Below are positions 27,666 through 35,940 of a stretch of DNA of 64,000 nt, one piece after another (position 1 is the stretch's first letter; each line of letters starts with the position of its first letter). The notes under the pieces were generated by a model. It did not search any database. It saw only the letters and a list, made by a program, of their open reading frames with translations, and was not told the origin of the DNA. This stretch comes from Chloracidobacterium thermophilum B (GTDB lineage: Bacteria > Acidobacteriota > Blastocatellia > Chloracidobacteriales > Chloracidobacteriaceae). The position numbers were made by a program, and so were the translations under genes. The stretch spans positions 417,501-481,500 of the forward strand of contig NC_016024.1 in NCBI RefSeq assembly GCF_000226295.1, in the 5' to 3' direction.

Positions 27666-27896
27666 ATGCAGAAACTACTCGAAAACGAAACCCGACCGGC
27701 AATCCCGACCGGGGAAGCCGCCCGGTTGCTTGGCCGCCGTCCACAGACGCTGCGCCTGTGGGCGTGCCTGGAAAACGGCCCGCTCCGTCCGGTTCGGGTT
27801 CACGGCCGCCTGATGTGGCCGGTAGCGGAAATCCGACGATTGCTTGAAGGCAAACCAAACAGCCAGACGCCCGGCGCGGCGAATGGCAAGGCATAA
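27666..27896 (+). CDS. AlpA/excisionase-like small DNA-binding protein
   Basis: A 76-residue protein with a MerR-type winged helix-turn-helix: IPTGEAARLLGRRPQTLRLW is the HTH (cited as GEAARLLGRRPQTLRLW), then VRVHGRLMWPVAEIRRLLEG as wing and last helix. Such proteins act as excisionases and as activators of integrase or early genes in P4-like elements. It is placed directly before the replication genes, so control of them is plausible. The C-terminal 15 residues are a flexible tail. Confidence 0.8.
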   Translation: MQKLLENETRPAIPTGEAARLLGRRPQTLRLWACLENGPLRPVRVHGRLMWPVAEIRRLLEGKPNSQTPGAANGKA

Positions 27897-27924
27897 ACCC
27901 TTTGGGCGTGCCCAAAAGTTTCGA

Positions 27925-27952
27925 CCCGGCACAGGGGAAAGCTGTGACCGGG
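27925..27952 (+). other. Leader hairpin before the RepA-like gene
   Basis: CCCGGCACAG (27925-27934) pairs with CTGTG and CCGGG (27942-27952) apart from one bulged A. A smaller hairpin, TTTGGG-CGTG-CCCAAA, lies at 27901-27916. Neither is followed by a T-run. They fill most of the 78-bp gap before the RepA-like gene and may affect its transcription or translation. Confidence 0.4.
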
Positions 27953-27974
27953 CCGGGAAAGGAAAAAGGCTTAT

Positions 27975-28874
27975 ATGGAAGCTAAATCTAACTGCACGAA
28001 CGGTCAACTGGAACCGGCGCTGAACAATGCGTCAGGGCGCGGCCGGAGATTCAGGATGACATCGGCTTTCGAGCTGCGGCGCAACCCGCTGTCGCACGAT
28101 TGGCTGATTCAAGGTTTTCTCGAAGCCAATACGCTCGCCCTTCTGTTCGGCGAACCGGCAGCCGGAAAGTCGCTGCTGGCGCTGGACTGGGCCGCGTCTG
28201 TCGCAACCGGACGCGCCTGGTGCGGACGCCAGACCCGGCGGGGGACGGCAATCTACCTGGCGGGCGAAGGCTACCGGGGGCTGGCCCGGCGGCTGGCCGC
28301 GTGGGAAAGGGTGAACGGACAGGAATCGTCTCCCGATGTGCCGCTGCTCTTTTCAGAGTGCATTGCCGGACTGCCCGACAGCGTAGGCGCGGTTATCGAG
28401 GGCATTGACGCGGTTGCCATCCGGTACGGGAAGCCGCTGCTGGTGGTTATTGACACCTTGGCGCGCTGCTTTACCGGCGATGAGAACAGTGCCGGCGGTA
28501 TGGGCGGCTTCCTGACCGCGTGCGACGCGATGCGCCTTCGCTATGGCTGCACCGTGCTGATTGTCCATCACTCCGGTCACAGCGATAAGGGGCGCGCGCG
28601 CGGCTACTCATCGCTGCCGGCGGCGATGGACGCGATTTACCAACTCGAAACGGAAGGGGAAGGCAGGCGGAAACTGAAATGTTCCAAGGCCAAGGACTTC
28701 AGCCCGCCTGCTACCTGCTCCTTCATCATTCAGGAAGTGAAGTTGCCCGATACAGACCAGAGAGGAAAGCCCGTTACGGCGCCGGTACTGAAAGAAGCAC
28801 CTGCCCTGGCGGAGCTACCCCAAGCAACCGTCAGTCCGGCGTGGCGCCACCCAAGCCGGACTTACCTGAGATAA
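27975..28874 (+). CDS. RepA-like hexameric replicative helicase (AAA/RecA-fold ATPase)
   Basis: The 299-residue protein has the RSF1010 RepA/KaiC-like helicase core. Walker A is FGEPAAGKSLLALDWA (about residues 55-70), then a strand with TAIYLAGEGYRGLARR. Walker B is LLVVIDTLARCF, and motif H3/H4 is VLIVHHSGHSDKGRARGYSSL (cited as VHHSGHSDKGRARGYSSL). It would unwind the element's origin. AAAGGA precedes ATG 27975. It is followed after 22 bp by the TOPRIM-DUF927 gene. The gene resembles satellite and plasmid replication helicases. Confidence 0.85.
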   Translation: MEAKSNCTNGQLEPALNNASGRGRRFRMTSAFELRRNPLSHDWLIQGFLEANTLALLFGEPAAGKSLLALDWAASVATGRAWCGRQTRRGTAIYLAGEGYRGLARRLAAWERVNGQESSPDVPLLFSECIAGLPDSVGAVIEGIDAVAIRYGKPLLVVIDTLARCFTGDENSAGGMGGFLTACDAMRLRYGCTVLIVHHSGHSDKGRARGYSSLPAAMDAIYQLETEGEGRRKLKCSKAKDFSPPATCSFIIQEVKLPDTDQRGKPVTAPVLKEAPALAELPQATVSPAWRHPSRTYLR

Positions 28875-28896
28875 AGAAAGGAGACTTTGTCGGCCC

Positions 28897-31800
28897 GTGT
28901 ATCTATCACATCACTCTCTATCGCGTCAACCGTACCAGCCGGCGCCGGCGCCGGGAAGCACGCTGGACGATGCTTTGCCGGAAATCCGCGCCCGGCTTGG
29001 CTGTGCGCCACAGCGGCTGTACGAGACTACTAACGGACGCCCCATCCGCTTCGGACGGGGCAAGTCAGCTTGGGCTTTTGCCCATTACGTAAACGGCACC
29101 TGGTTTGTCCACTACGGTGACTGGCGCACCGGGGAACAGTACACGTGGACTTCGCATAGCCAGTACGAGCTGACGGATGTCGAGCGCCGGCGTCACCAAG
29201 AAAACCTTCGCCGGTTTCTGGAACAGGAAAGACTGAAGCGGGAAGGTCAGCAGGCGGCGGCGGCCCGTAGCGTGCAGGCGCAATGGGAAGCCCTACCGCC
29301 GGCGCCGGCAGACCATCCCTACCTGGTACGCAAAGGCGTCCAGCCGCACGGCATCCGCATCAAAGCCGGCAGTCTTGTCGTGCCGTTGCGTGACATCGCC
29401 GGGCAACTGTGGAGCTGGCAGACGATAGACGCTGAAGGCAGGAAGCGGTTCTGCAAGGATGGGCGCACCAGTGGTCTGTTCTTCACCTTCGGCCAACCCG
29501 GCCAACTCGAAACCGCTAACACCATCCTGGTCTGCGAAGGATGGGCAACGGGCGCAACGCTGCACGAGTCCACCGGGCGGCCGGTAGTGGCAGCGATGAA
29601 CGCCGGCAACCTGCTGCCAGTGGTGCAGGCGCTACACGGGAAATACCCGCAATGCCGGCTGGTGATATGCGCCGATGATGACTGGAAAACCGCCGGCAAT
29701 CCGGGAGTAACCAAAGCCAGAGAGGCAGCCTGCTCTGTCGGGGCGGCGGTTGTCGTTCCGCTTTGGTCAGTGGAGCGCGGCGAAAAGGACACCGACTTCA
29801 ATGACCTGGCGCTGGCGGAAGGGCGTGAAGCGGTTCAGCGTCTCGTTGAAGCTGCTCTGGCGGCGCCGGAAGGCAGGACAGACAGCGCGACAGACAGCGT
29901 GACAGACAACGCGCCGGCGCCGGACGAGACAACCGACAGCGTGCCTGACGTGCCATCACCTGGTGTGCCGGATGACGAGGCGCCGGGCAGAACAAAGGGC
30001 AAGGCGTCTGGCAAGGCAAAGAGCAAGGCAGAGGCCAAGGCGCCGGTCAAGGCAGTGCCCGGGCCGGACAAGGCAAAGGTCAAGCCAGAGGACAATGCGC
30101 CGGACAAGGCAGAGACTAAGGCGCCGGCCAAAGCGAAGGTCAAGGCAAAGGTCAAGCCAGAGGACAAGGCGCCGGTCAAAGCGAAGGGCAAGGCGCCAGG
30201 CAAGGCGAAGGCGAAGGACAGGGCGCCGGATAAGGCAAAGCCAGAGCAGGAAGGGAAGCCAGAGCAGGAAGGGCGGAAGTGGACGTTTCAGGACTCTGTG
30301 CTGTTCAACCTGGAAGGGCTGTTTGGCGTGAAGCTCGAAGGCCCGCTGCCTTACGAACAACCCATCCGCTTCCGCACGTCCGGCTTCGGTGAAACCGGCT
30401 GGTGCATCCTTTACCGGCTTCCCAGCGGCGCCGAGGCGGCCAAGTACGGCGATCACCTGACAGGTGTTTACCACCAGCAGTTCTCAAAAGACCTCATCAG
30501 CCCGCAGGAAAAGCGGCAACTGGAAGCGGAGCTGCACCAGCTAGAGCAGGAAGGGCAGCAACGCCAGGAAGAGGCGCACAGGCAGGCGGCTGAAAAGGCA
30601 CAGGCGGAATGGGCATCGCTTCTTCCGGCACTCCCTGACCATCCCTACCTGCAAAGCGCCGGCGTCCAGCCCCATGACGCGCGCGTCACGCGGAAGGGCG
30701 CGCTGTGCGTACCGTTGCGCGATGCCAGCTGGCAGTTGTGGAACCTGTGGTTCTTCGAGGCGGACGGCAAGACGTGGAAGGTGTCCGGCGGGCGCACCCG
30801 TGGACTGTTCGCGCCCTTCGGTGAACGCGCCAGCTTCGAGGCGGCTGAAGCCATCCTGGTCTGTCAGGACTGGCTGACCGGCGCGCTGCTGCACGAGTCC
30901 ACCGGGCGGCCGGTAGCGGCATCCGACAGGCTGGATGCGACGCTTCAGGCATTGCGCGAATGGCTACCAGAGGTGAAGCTGGCGATATGCGTTGACAATG
31001 ACCCGGCCGCGCTTGAGGAAGCCGGGATTGCCACCCGGAAAACCGGCGCGGTTGTTATCACGCCACCAAGCGAAGGCGAACCCGTCACCTTCCTTGACCT
31101 GGCAGGCACCAGAGGACGGGAAGCGCTACGCCAATTGGTTAGTGACGCATTGCGTCAAAACCCGCGCCCCGGCAAAAACGAGCGTCCCTGCTTCTGGCTG
31201 GTTGTAGAGCCGGTGGAAGACCGGGAAGGGAAGCAGAGCAGGCAGTACAAGCCGGGCGTGTATTACTTCGGGACAAAGACTGAAAAGGCTTTTGGCAGGA
31301 CAGTTGAGGTTCCCGTTGAAGCCTGGCTGTGCAGCCCGATCCGGCGGAAGGCGCGTACCATCGAATGGCCCGACGGCGCCCAGGGCGTCAGGCTGGACGT
31401 TCACGACGGAAGCGGCTGGCGCGATGTGGTGCTATCGCGTAGAGACCTAGCCTCGCGACGCCATCGTGAAATCCTGCTGGACTGTGGCGCCAGCCTGGAA
31501 GCCCAAAGCACGGACGCCAAGGCGTGGCTGGTGGAATACCTGCAACAACCCATGCCCCGGCGGGAGTACACCACAGAGCGTACCGGCTGGCACGGACAGC
31601 AGTACGTTTTCCCGGACGTTACCATAGGGAAGGGTGAGACCATCCTGTTCACGGGCGCACGGGCTACAGACAAGCCTTTGACGGGCGGCGAACTTGCCGA
31701 CTGGCAGAAGTCGGTTGCAGCGCTGGCAGTGGGCAATCCCTTGCTGACGTTTTCAATCTCGCTAGCCTTTGCCGGGCCGCTGCTCGAACCAACCGGACAC

Positions 31801-33054
31801 AACGCCGTGCTGGTGCAGCTTGTCGGGCGGAGTACAACCGGCAAGACAACCTGCCTGCTGGCGGCAAACTCCGTTGTCGGGCCGGAAGCGCTGGTAACAA
31901 CCTGGTACACCACAGCCAGCGGGCTGGAGCAGAAGGCGCTAACGCACTGTGACGGCTTCCTGGCGCTGGATGAAATCGGGCAGGTGAAGCCGGATGTGCT
32001 GGATGGCGCGATTTACACCCTGGCGAATGGCACGGCCAAGCAACGCGCCAAAGCCTACGAACACGGCGTAGGGGCGGTGCCAACGCAACACTGGCGGGTG
32101 GCGGCGCTTTCGACCGGCGAAAAGACAATCGAAACCCTGCTGGCGCTGGACAAGCGCAACGTCAACGCCGGACAGGCTGTGCGGTTTATCGAAATCCCGG
32201 CGGAAGAGCAATACGGCGCGTTTACGGAGCTGCACGGCTACGAGTCCGGGGCAGCCCTTGCCGATGCCCTGCGCAAGGCAGTGAGACAGTACTACGGCAC
32301 GCCTATCCGGGCTTTCCTTGAGAAGCTGTGCAACGATGACAGAGATAAGCTGAATCAGGTGCTGGACAAGTGTACGGGACGCCTGCTTGAGGCTGTGAAA
32401 AACAGCGGTGCGGCACCAGGTGCGCAGGCCAGCCGCGTCCTGACTTCAATGGCGCTGGTGGCGGCGGCTGGTGAGCTGGCAACGTCCTACGGCATCACCG
32501 GCTGGAAACAGGGAGAAGCGCTTGAGGCGGCGCTGCATTGCTACCGGCTGTGGGCACGGAGACGGGCTGCCGGAACCGACTTCGAGACAACATCCATAAT
32601 CCGCCAGGTGTATGACTTCATCACCGAGCATGTAGATTCACGGTTTAGCCCGATAGTTCGTGGTGGCATACCGGCAGGCAATGACATACCCGGCGATGAG
32701 CAGGGCGATGAGCAGGCAGGTGATGACATACCTGGCGGCAAGTCTGGCACAGTGTTAGACACAGTGTATGTCAATAACCCTGTCGTGCATCGTCGCGCCG
32801 GTTACTACTGTGACCTGCCGAATGGAGACCGTCTGTACAAGTTCACCAGTAGAGGATTCCAAGATGCTGTAAAGGGCTTTGACCTCAGGCACGCGCGGGA
32901 TGTGTTGAAGAGTCTGGGCGCGCTTATTCCGGGCAAAGACCACGACAGTCAATCCGTCCGGACCGGGACCGGATACCCCGACAAAGTGCGTGTTTACGTG
33001 ATTTCATTCAATGCGCTGAATCGCGCGCTGGAGCAGGTAGGAGGGTGTGAGTGA
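28897..33054 (+). CDS. TOPRIM-DUF927 primase-helicase with duplicated N-terminal half
   Basis: A 1385-residue replication protein. Residues 1-330 end in a TOPRIM-like domain with ILVCEGWATGATLHES (catalytic-type Glu about 213) and LVICADDDW (about 257). Residues 360-460 are a Lys/Ala/Pro-rich repetitive linker. Residues 465-765 repeat the first unit, but the TOPRIM Glu is Gln (LVCQDWLTG) and ADDD is VDND. From about 780 comes a DUF927 helicase domain with Walker A GRSTTGKTT (about 977) and Walker B FLALDEIGQV (about 1020). The GTG start follows AAAGGAG by 13 bp. It likely primes and unwinds element DNA; the role of the altered copy is unknown. Confidence 0.85.
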   Translation: MYLSHHSLSRQPYQPAPAPGSTLDDALPEIRARLGCAPQRLYETTNGRPIRFGRGKSAWAFAHYVNGTWFVHYGDWRTGEQYTWTSHSQYELTDVERRRHQENLRRFLEQERLKREGQQAAAARSVQAQWEALPPAPADHPYLVRKGVQPHGIRIKAGSLVVPLRDIAGQLWSWQTIDAEGRKRFCKDGRTSGLFFTFGQPGQLETANTILVCEGWATGATLHESTGRPVVAAMNAGNLLPVVQALHGKYPQCRLVICADDDWKTAGNPGVTKAREAACSVGAAVVVPLWSVERGEKDTDFNDLALAEGREAVQRLVEAALAAPEGRTDSATDSVTDNAPAPDETTDSVPDVPSPGVPDDEAPGRTKGKASGKAKSKAEAKAPVKAVPGPDKAKVKPEDNAPDKAETKAPAKAKVKAKVKPEDKAPVKAKGKAPGKAKAKDRAPDKAKPEQEGKPEQEGRKWTFQDSVLFNLEGLFGVKLEGPLPYEQPIRFRTSGFGETGWCILYRLPSGAEAAKYGDHLTGVYHQQFSKDLISPQEKRQLEAELHQLEQEGQQRQEEAHRQAAEKAQAEWASLLPALPDHPYLQSAGVQPHDARVTRKGALCVPLRDASWQLWNLWFFEADGKTWKVSGGRTRGLFAPFGERASFEAAEAILVCQDWLTGALLHESTGRPVAASDRLDATLQALREWLPEVKLAICVDNDPAALEEAGIATRKTGAVVITPPSEGEPVTFLDLAGTRGREALRQLVSDALRQNPRPGKNERPCFWLVVEPVEDREGKQSRQYKPGVYYFGTKTEKAFGRTVEVPVEAWLCSPIRRKARTIEWPDGAQGVRLDVHDGSGWRDVVLSRRDLASRRHREILLDCGASLEAQSTDAKAWLVEYLQQPMPRREYTTERTGWHGQQYVFPDVTIGKGETILFTGARATDKPLTGGELADWQKSVAALAVGNPLLTFSISLAFAGPLLEPTGHNAVLVQLVGRSTTGKTTCLLAANSVVGPEALVTTWYTTASGLEQKALTHCDGFLALDEIGQVKPDVLDGAIYTLANGTAKQRAKAYEHGVGAVPTQHWRVAALSTGEKTIETLLALDKRNVNAGQAVRFIEIPAEEQYGAFTELHGYESGAALADALRKAVRQYYGTPIRAFLEKLCNDDRDKLNQVLDKCTGRLLEAVKNSGAAPGAQASRVLTSMALVAAAGELATSYGITGWKQGEALEAALHCYRLWARRRAAGTDFETTSIIRQVYDFITEHVDSRFSPIVRGGIPAGNDIPGDEQGDEQAGDDIPGGKSGTVLDTVYVNNPVVHRRAGYYCDLPNGDRLYKFTSRGFQDAVKGFDLRHARDVLKSLGALIPGKDHDSQSVRTGTGYPDKVRVYVISFNALNRALEQVGGCE
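29980..30275 (+). repeat. Coding repeat: Lys/Ala-rich linker
   Basis: The DNA repeats short units around AAGGCAAAG, AAGGCGCCGG and CCAGAGGACAA, which encode motifs such as GKAKAK, DKAKVKPED and DKAPVKAKGKAPGK. It separates the two copies of the duplicated unit in the TOPRIM-DUF927 protein. The composition resembles histone-H1-like DNA-binding tails. Confidence 0.8.
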
Positions 33055-33920
33055 TGGGAGCAGCGGAAGTGCTCAGATTTCTGTCAACCTGGAACGAACC
33101 CAGCCCAGCCCGGAACGAACCCAGCGAAGCACAGCCCAACTCATCGTGCAGCGCGCCTGAACCGACAATGACGCGCAATGACGCGCCGGGTGACGTAACC
33201 CCCACAGACACCAGGCAGGACGCGCCTGGCGGCATTACAGGGCAAAGTACACAGCCTGACAAAGCAACCAGCCAGCCGGATGACGCGGCGCGGCTACGGG
33301 CGCGGATTGACGGCTGTCTGATAACGGAACCTGACCCGGCGCTACGGCTGTTTCTCAAGTCGCTGCTCCACAGCAGCCACCACTACCCGGCGGAGATGGT
33401 GCGCCGGCAACTCGAAGCGTACCTGCAAGCCGGCAACCCTGATGACTTCCTGAACCGGCTGGCGGCGCTGCACCTGGACTGGGTGAAGCAGGACGTTGCC
33501 AGCGACCCGGACGGCAACTGGCTGAAGCACGGCAACGCCGGAGACCGCACGCTGATGCTCGAAGCCATCAGGGAAGCCTTCGAGCAGGAAGCCCGGCCCG
33601 TACTGCGTTGCTACCTGGCAAAGCTGGCGCGTAGAACGTTGACCGACCCGGTGTACGCACGCGAAAGACTGGATGACTACACCAGCAAGCGTGATGACGA
33701 TACCTGGCAGTGGCTGGCGGAAGTAGCCGTTGCCGGCAGCCCTGAAGCGGCTTTCCAGTGGCGGCTGCAAGCGGCACGCCGGCAGACAACCGACGCCGAC
33801 CTGCACGACTACCTGGACAAGCTCGAACAGGAAGCGCGTGCAAACCTGCCAGAGGCTGTCTCGAAGCTGGAAGCCTTCACCAAGCCTGTGACGCCCGTCC
33901 AGGGCGCGCCGGCGGCGTAG
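33054..33920 (+). CDS. Hypothetical protein of the element, about 288 residues
   Basis: I do not recognise a family. ATG 33054 lies 8 bp after AGGAGG and overlaps the previous TGA; GTG 33051 is also possible. The first 85 residues are low-complexity and rich in Pro, Thr, Asp and Gln (NEPSPARNEPSEA), probably disordered. The rest is a helical domain with SLLHSSHHYPAEMVRRQ and HLDWVKQDVASDPDGNW. Tight coupling to the primase-helicase gene suggests a replication or maintenance partner. Confidence 0.7.
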   Translation: MGAAEVLRFLSTWNEPSPARNEPSEAQPNSSCSAPEPTMTRNDAPGDVTPTDTRQDAPGGITGQSTQPDKATSQPDDAARLRARIDGCLITEPDPALRLFLKSLLHSSHHYPAEMVRRQLEAYLQAGNPDDFLNRLAALHLDWVKQDVASDPDGNWLKHGNAGDRTLMLEAIREAFEQEARPVLRCYLAKLARRTLTDPVYARERLDDYTSKRDDDTWQWLAEVAVAGSPEAAFQWRLQAARRQTTDADLHDYLDKLEQEARANLPEAVSKLEAFTKPVTPVQGAPAA

Positions 33921-34024
33921 GGCACGCTGACAGGCAGGCGTTTTGGGGAGTACTACCATACAGGCGGGCTTCCCAGAACGCCTTATAAACGATTTTACGG
34001 GCTTGCAAGCCTACTGGAGGGTTT

Positions 34025-34531
34025 ATGGCAAAGCTATCACCTGACGATTGGGAGCAAATTCGCGCTGAACGTGAAGCCGGACTGAGTTTCAGGCGGCTGG
34101 CTTCCCGGCACGGTATCAGCAAGACGGCTATCATCCAGCGCGCCAAAGCTGAAGGTTGGGGCGATGGAGCGGACGTGGCGGAGCTGGTGCGGCGCAAAGC
34201 CAGCGCCAGAGTTGCCGGCGTGGACATTGCCAGCCCGGAAAAAAAGGCGGCGGCGATTGACACGGCGGCGGAACTGGCGGCGGACGTTATCCGGCGTCAT
34301 CAGGCGGAAGCCGAACAGGTGCGGGAGCTGTTCTGGCGCGGGCTGGAAGCCAGCCGGGCGGCGGAGACGCTGGATGAAAAGCGGCTGGCCTTCGAGACGC
34401 TCAAGGCGGCAAAGATTTCCAGCGAGACAGCCCTGAACCTGCAACGGATGGAGCGCATCAGCCACGGGCTGGACAACCAGGGCGGCAAAGTCGAACTCGT
34501 CATCGAGCGTAGCTACGGAATAGCAGCATAG
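34025..34531 (+). CDS. Small-terminase-like helix-turn-helix protein
   Basis: The 168-residue protein begins with an HTH of the kind found in phage small terminase subunits: WEQIRAEREAGLSFRRL, then ASRHGISKTAIIQRAKAEGW. A helical oligomerisation-like region follows (VRELFWRGLEASRAAETLDEKRLAFETLKAAK region, cited as DEKRLAFETLKAAK). Satellites such as PICIs encode their own TerS to divert a helper's packaging motor. No large terminase is present here. A general transcription regulator is the alternative. The ribosome site is GGAGGG before ATG 34025. Confidence 0.65.
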   Translation: MAKLSPDDWEQIRAEREAGLSFRRLASRHGISKTAIIQRAKAEGWGDGADVAELVRRKASARVAGVDIASPEKKAAAIDTAAELAADVIRRHQAEAEQVRELFWRGLEASRAAETLDEKRLAFETLKAAKISSETALNLQRMERISHGLDNQGGKVELVIERSYGIAA

Positions 34532-34567
34532 GGCTGACCAGGGCTAACCAGTAACAACCAACCCAAC

Positions 34568-34600
34568 CCGGCGCTGGCATCACCTGCCGGCGCTTTTTGT
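34568..34600 (+). terminator. Terminator after the small-terminase-like gene
   Basis: CCGGC (34568-34572) and GCCGG (34586-34590) form a short GC stem followed by CGCTTTTTGTTT. It separates the gene string from the iteron region. Confidence 0.55.
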
Positions 34601-34620
34601 TTGCCCGGGCCGCCGTACCA

Positions 34621-34990
34621 GTGGAACAAGTGGAACAAGCGGAACAAGCTGGAACAAAACTTAGTGAAATTTTTGTTCCAGGCTAACCTATTGACCTGAC
34701 AAGGGTTACCTACTACTGGAACAAAAGGAACAAGAATTTCAGACAGGATATATACATGTGAAGCGCATGCCCCCGGAGTAAGGGATGTCTTCCCTTTGCC
34801 TGGCATGAGCATGTGCATGGCATGAGCATGCGATCAGAGTTGTTCCCGATCCGTGCCTGCTCGTGTAGATATACCCCCTATGCGAAAATTCTTGTTCCTT
34901 TGTTCCAGCAGCGCCTAAGTCTTTTATGTGCAATGGGTTACCCTGGAACAAAACCCTTGTTCCAGGGCTTGTTCCATGTTCCAGCGGCGA
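34621..34990. other. Iteron region, putative replication origin of the element
   Basis: The heptamer GGAACAA or its complement TTGTTCC occurs 13 times in about 355 bp. Direct copies begin at 34623, 34632, 34641, 34651, 34718, 34727 and 34945; inverted copies begin at 34673, 34840, 34892, 34900, 34957 and 34969. Between them lie AT-rich stretches (34655-34679, 34734-34765) and two copies of GGCATGAGCATG (34802, 34819). Clustered iterons in both orientations around AT-rich DNA, downstream of two helicase genes, fit an origin. No convincing gene lies in 34532-35313. Confidence 0.7.
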
Positions 34991-35039
34991 TTCAGGGCGG
35001 CTGTCTCAGGAAACCGCCGGCGGCGCTGCCTTCACGCCT

Positions 35040-35170
35040 GGCAGGACGTGCGGCCCGGCTTCCTGTCTGGCTTCCTGCTTTCCTGCCTGCCTGCCTTCCT
35101 GCTTTGCCTTCCTGCCTGGCTTTCCTGCCTGGCGCCGGCAACCCGCCAGCAAGCCGCCGGCAAGCCGCAA
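35040..35170. repeat. Pyrimidine-skewed CCTGCCTG-type repeat tract
   Basis: The plus strand carries runs of TTCCTGCCTG, GCCTGCCTGCC and GGCTTTCCTGCC, so one strand is strongly pyrimidine-rich. Short open frames cross it on both strands, but their Arg/Gln/Lys or Pro/Cys-rich translations look like repeat artefacts. Confidence 0.55.
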
Positions 35171-35313
35171 CGCACTGCCTGGCAGGACGGAAACGCTATC
35201 GAACGGAGCTGCGGGCTGATGGAGCCGCACGCCGGATTGACGCCGGGCACGGGCGTTTGCCAGTCTGTACGGCAAGCTATGGGCGCGGGCGGCCCTGAAA
35301 CGCCGGGAGGACG

Positions 35314-35673
35314 ATGATGGCTACTGTGGTTTACCGGCCTGTTTACGAATGCACGACTGACCTGCCCGAAGCCTTCGGGCACGACGAGGACGTGACCGTG
35401 CCCTACGAACTGTGGGGCGGGCGCACTATCAGAGTGCCGGTTGGCTGGCGCGAAGTGGAAGTGGACGGCTTCGAGGCGGTAGTCGGTTTGCGCTACCTGG
35501 ACGAGCTGGACTGGGACGGCACGGCGCCGTTCGTGCAGGTGATTGAAGTGGACGGCTACGAGGATTTCTTCGGCGCCAATGACCCACGGGTGCGCGTGCT
35601 GAACGAAGATGTGCGGAGCGTCCGGTGTCTGACCCGTGCCGAAGCCCTGGCACTCGAAGCCGAAACCGCGTGA
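35314..35673 (+). CDS. Hypothetical acidic protein, last gene of the element
   Basis: The 119-residue product is acidic and predicted mostly beta-strand, with PVYECTTDLPEAFG, VPYELWGGRTIRVPVGWR and EVDGYEDFFGANDPRV. I do not recognise a family. GGGAGG lies 3-9 bp before the paired ATGs at 35314 and 35317. It is followed by a strong terminator and lies next to attR, a location where satellites often keep accessory or anti-phage genes; no such function can be read from the sequence. Confidence 0.65.
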   Translation: MMATVVYRPVYECTTDLPEAFGHDEDVTVPYELWGGRTIRVPVGWREVEVDGFEAVVGLRYLDELDWDGTAPFVQVIEVDGYEDFFGANDPRVRVLNEDVRSVRCLTRAEALALEAETA

Positions 35674-35700
35674 CCCCGGTACTCCGACTCTGACTCCACG

Positions 35701-35727
35701 GCCGGCAGCGATGCCGGCTTTTCTTTT
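35701..35727 (+). terminator. Rho-independent terminator at the right end of the element
   Basis: GCCGGC (35701-35706), loop AGCGAT, GCCGGC (35713-35718), then TTTTCTTTT. It closes the element's last gene. Confidence 0.8.
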
Positions 35728-35812
35728 GCGCCGTACCGAAGCCCTGGCGCGCTGGCTACAGGGCGGAAGCCACCCCTGACGGACGGACGGAAACCCGCCC
35801 GACTTCGCAAAA

Positions 35813-35834
35813 CTGGCTGGATGGTGGCTGGACG
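35813..35834 (+). repeat. Two 11-bp repeats, putative integrase arm sites (right)
   Basis: CTGGCTGGATG and GTGGCTGGACG, each one base from the left-end unit GTGGCTGGATG, lie in tandem 57 bp inside attR. Confidence 0.55.
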
Positions 35835-35890
35835 GCTTTGCCGGGCTGATGCCTGCTGCCTTCGAGCGCCCCGTAAACTACTGATTTTAT

Positions 35891-35940
35891 TAGTGGGACT
35901 TGCAGGACTCGAACCTGCAACCAACGGATTATGAGTCCGC
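35891..35940 (-). repeat. attR: element-supplied 3' part of the tRNA(CAT) gene
   Basis: 50 bp matching attL with three mismatches; the longest identical block is the last 23 bp (35918-35940), which covers the anticodon arm and is the likely crossover region. Together with 35941-35966 it restores a complete tRNA. Confidence 0.85.

Noticed and set aside
34926-35317. Small overlapping frames in the pyrimidine-rich tract
   Set aside because: Low-complexity Pro/Cys/Leu or Arg/Gln/Lys translations without ribosome sites or conservation signs; better explained as repeat DNA beside the origin.
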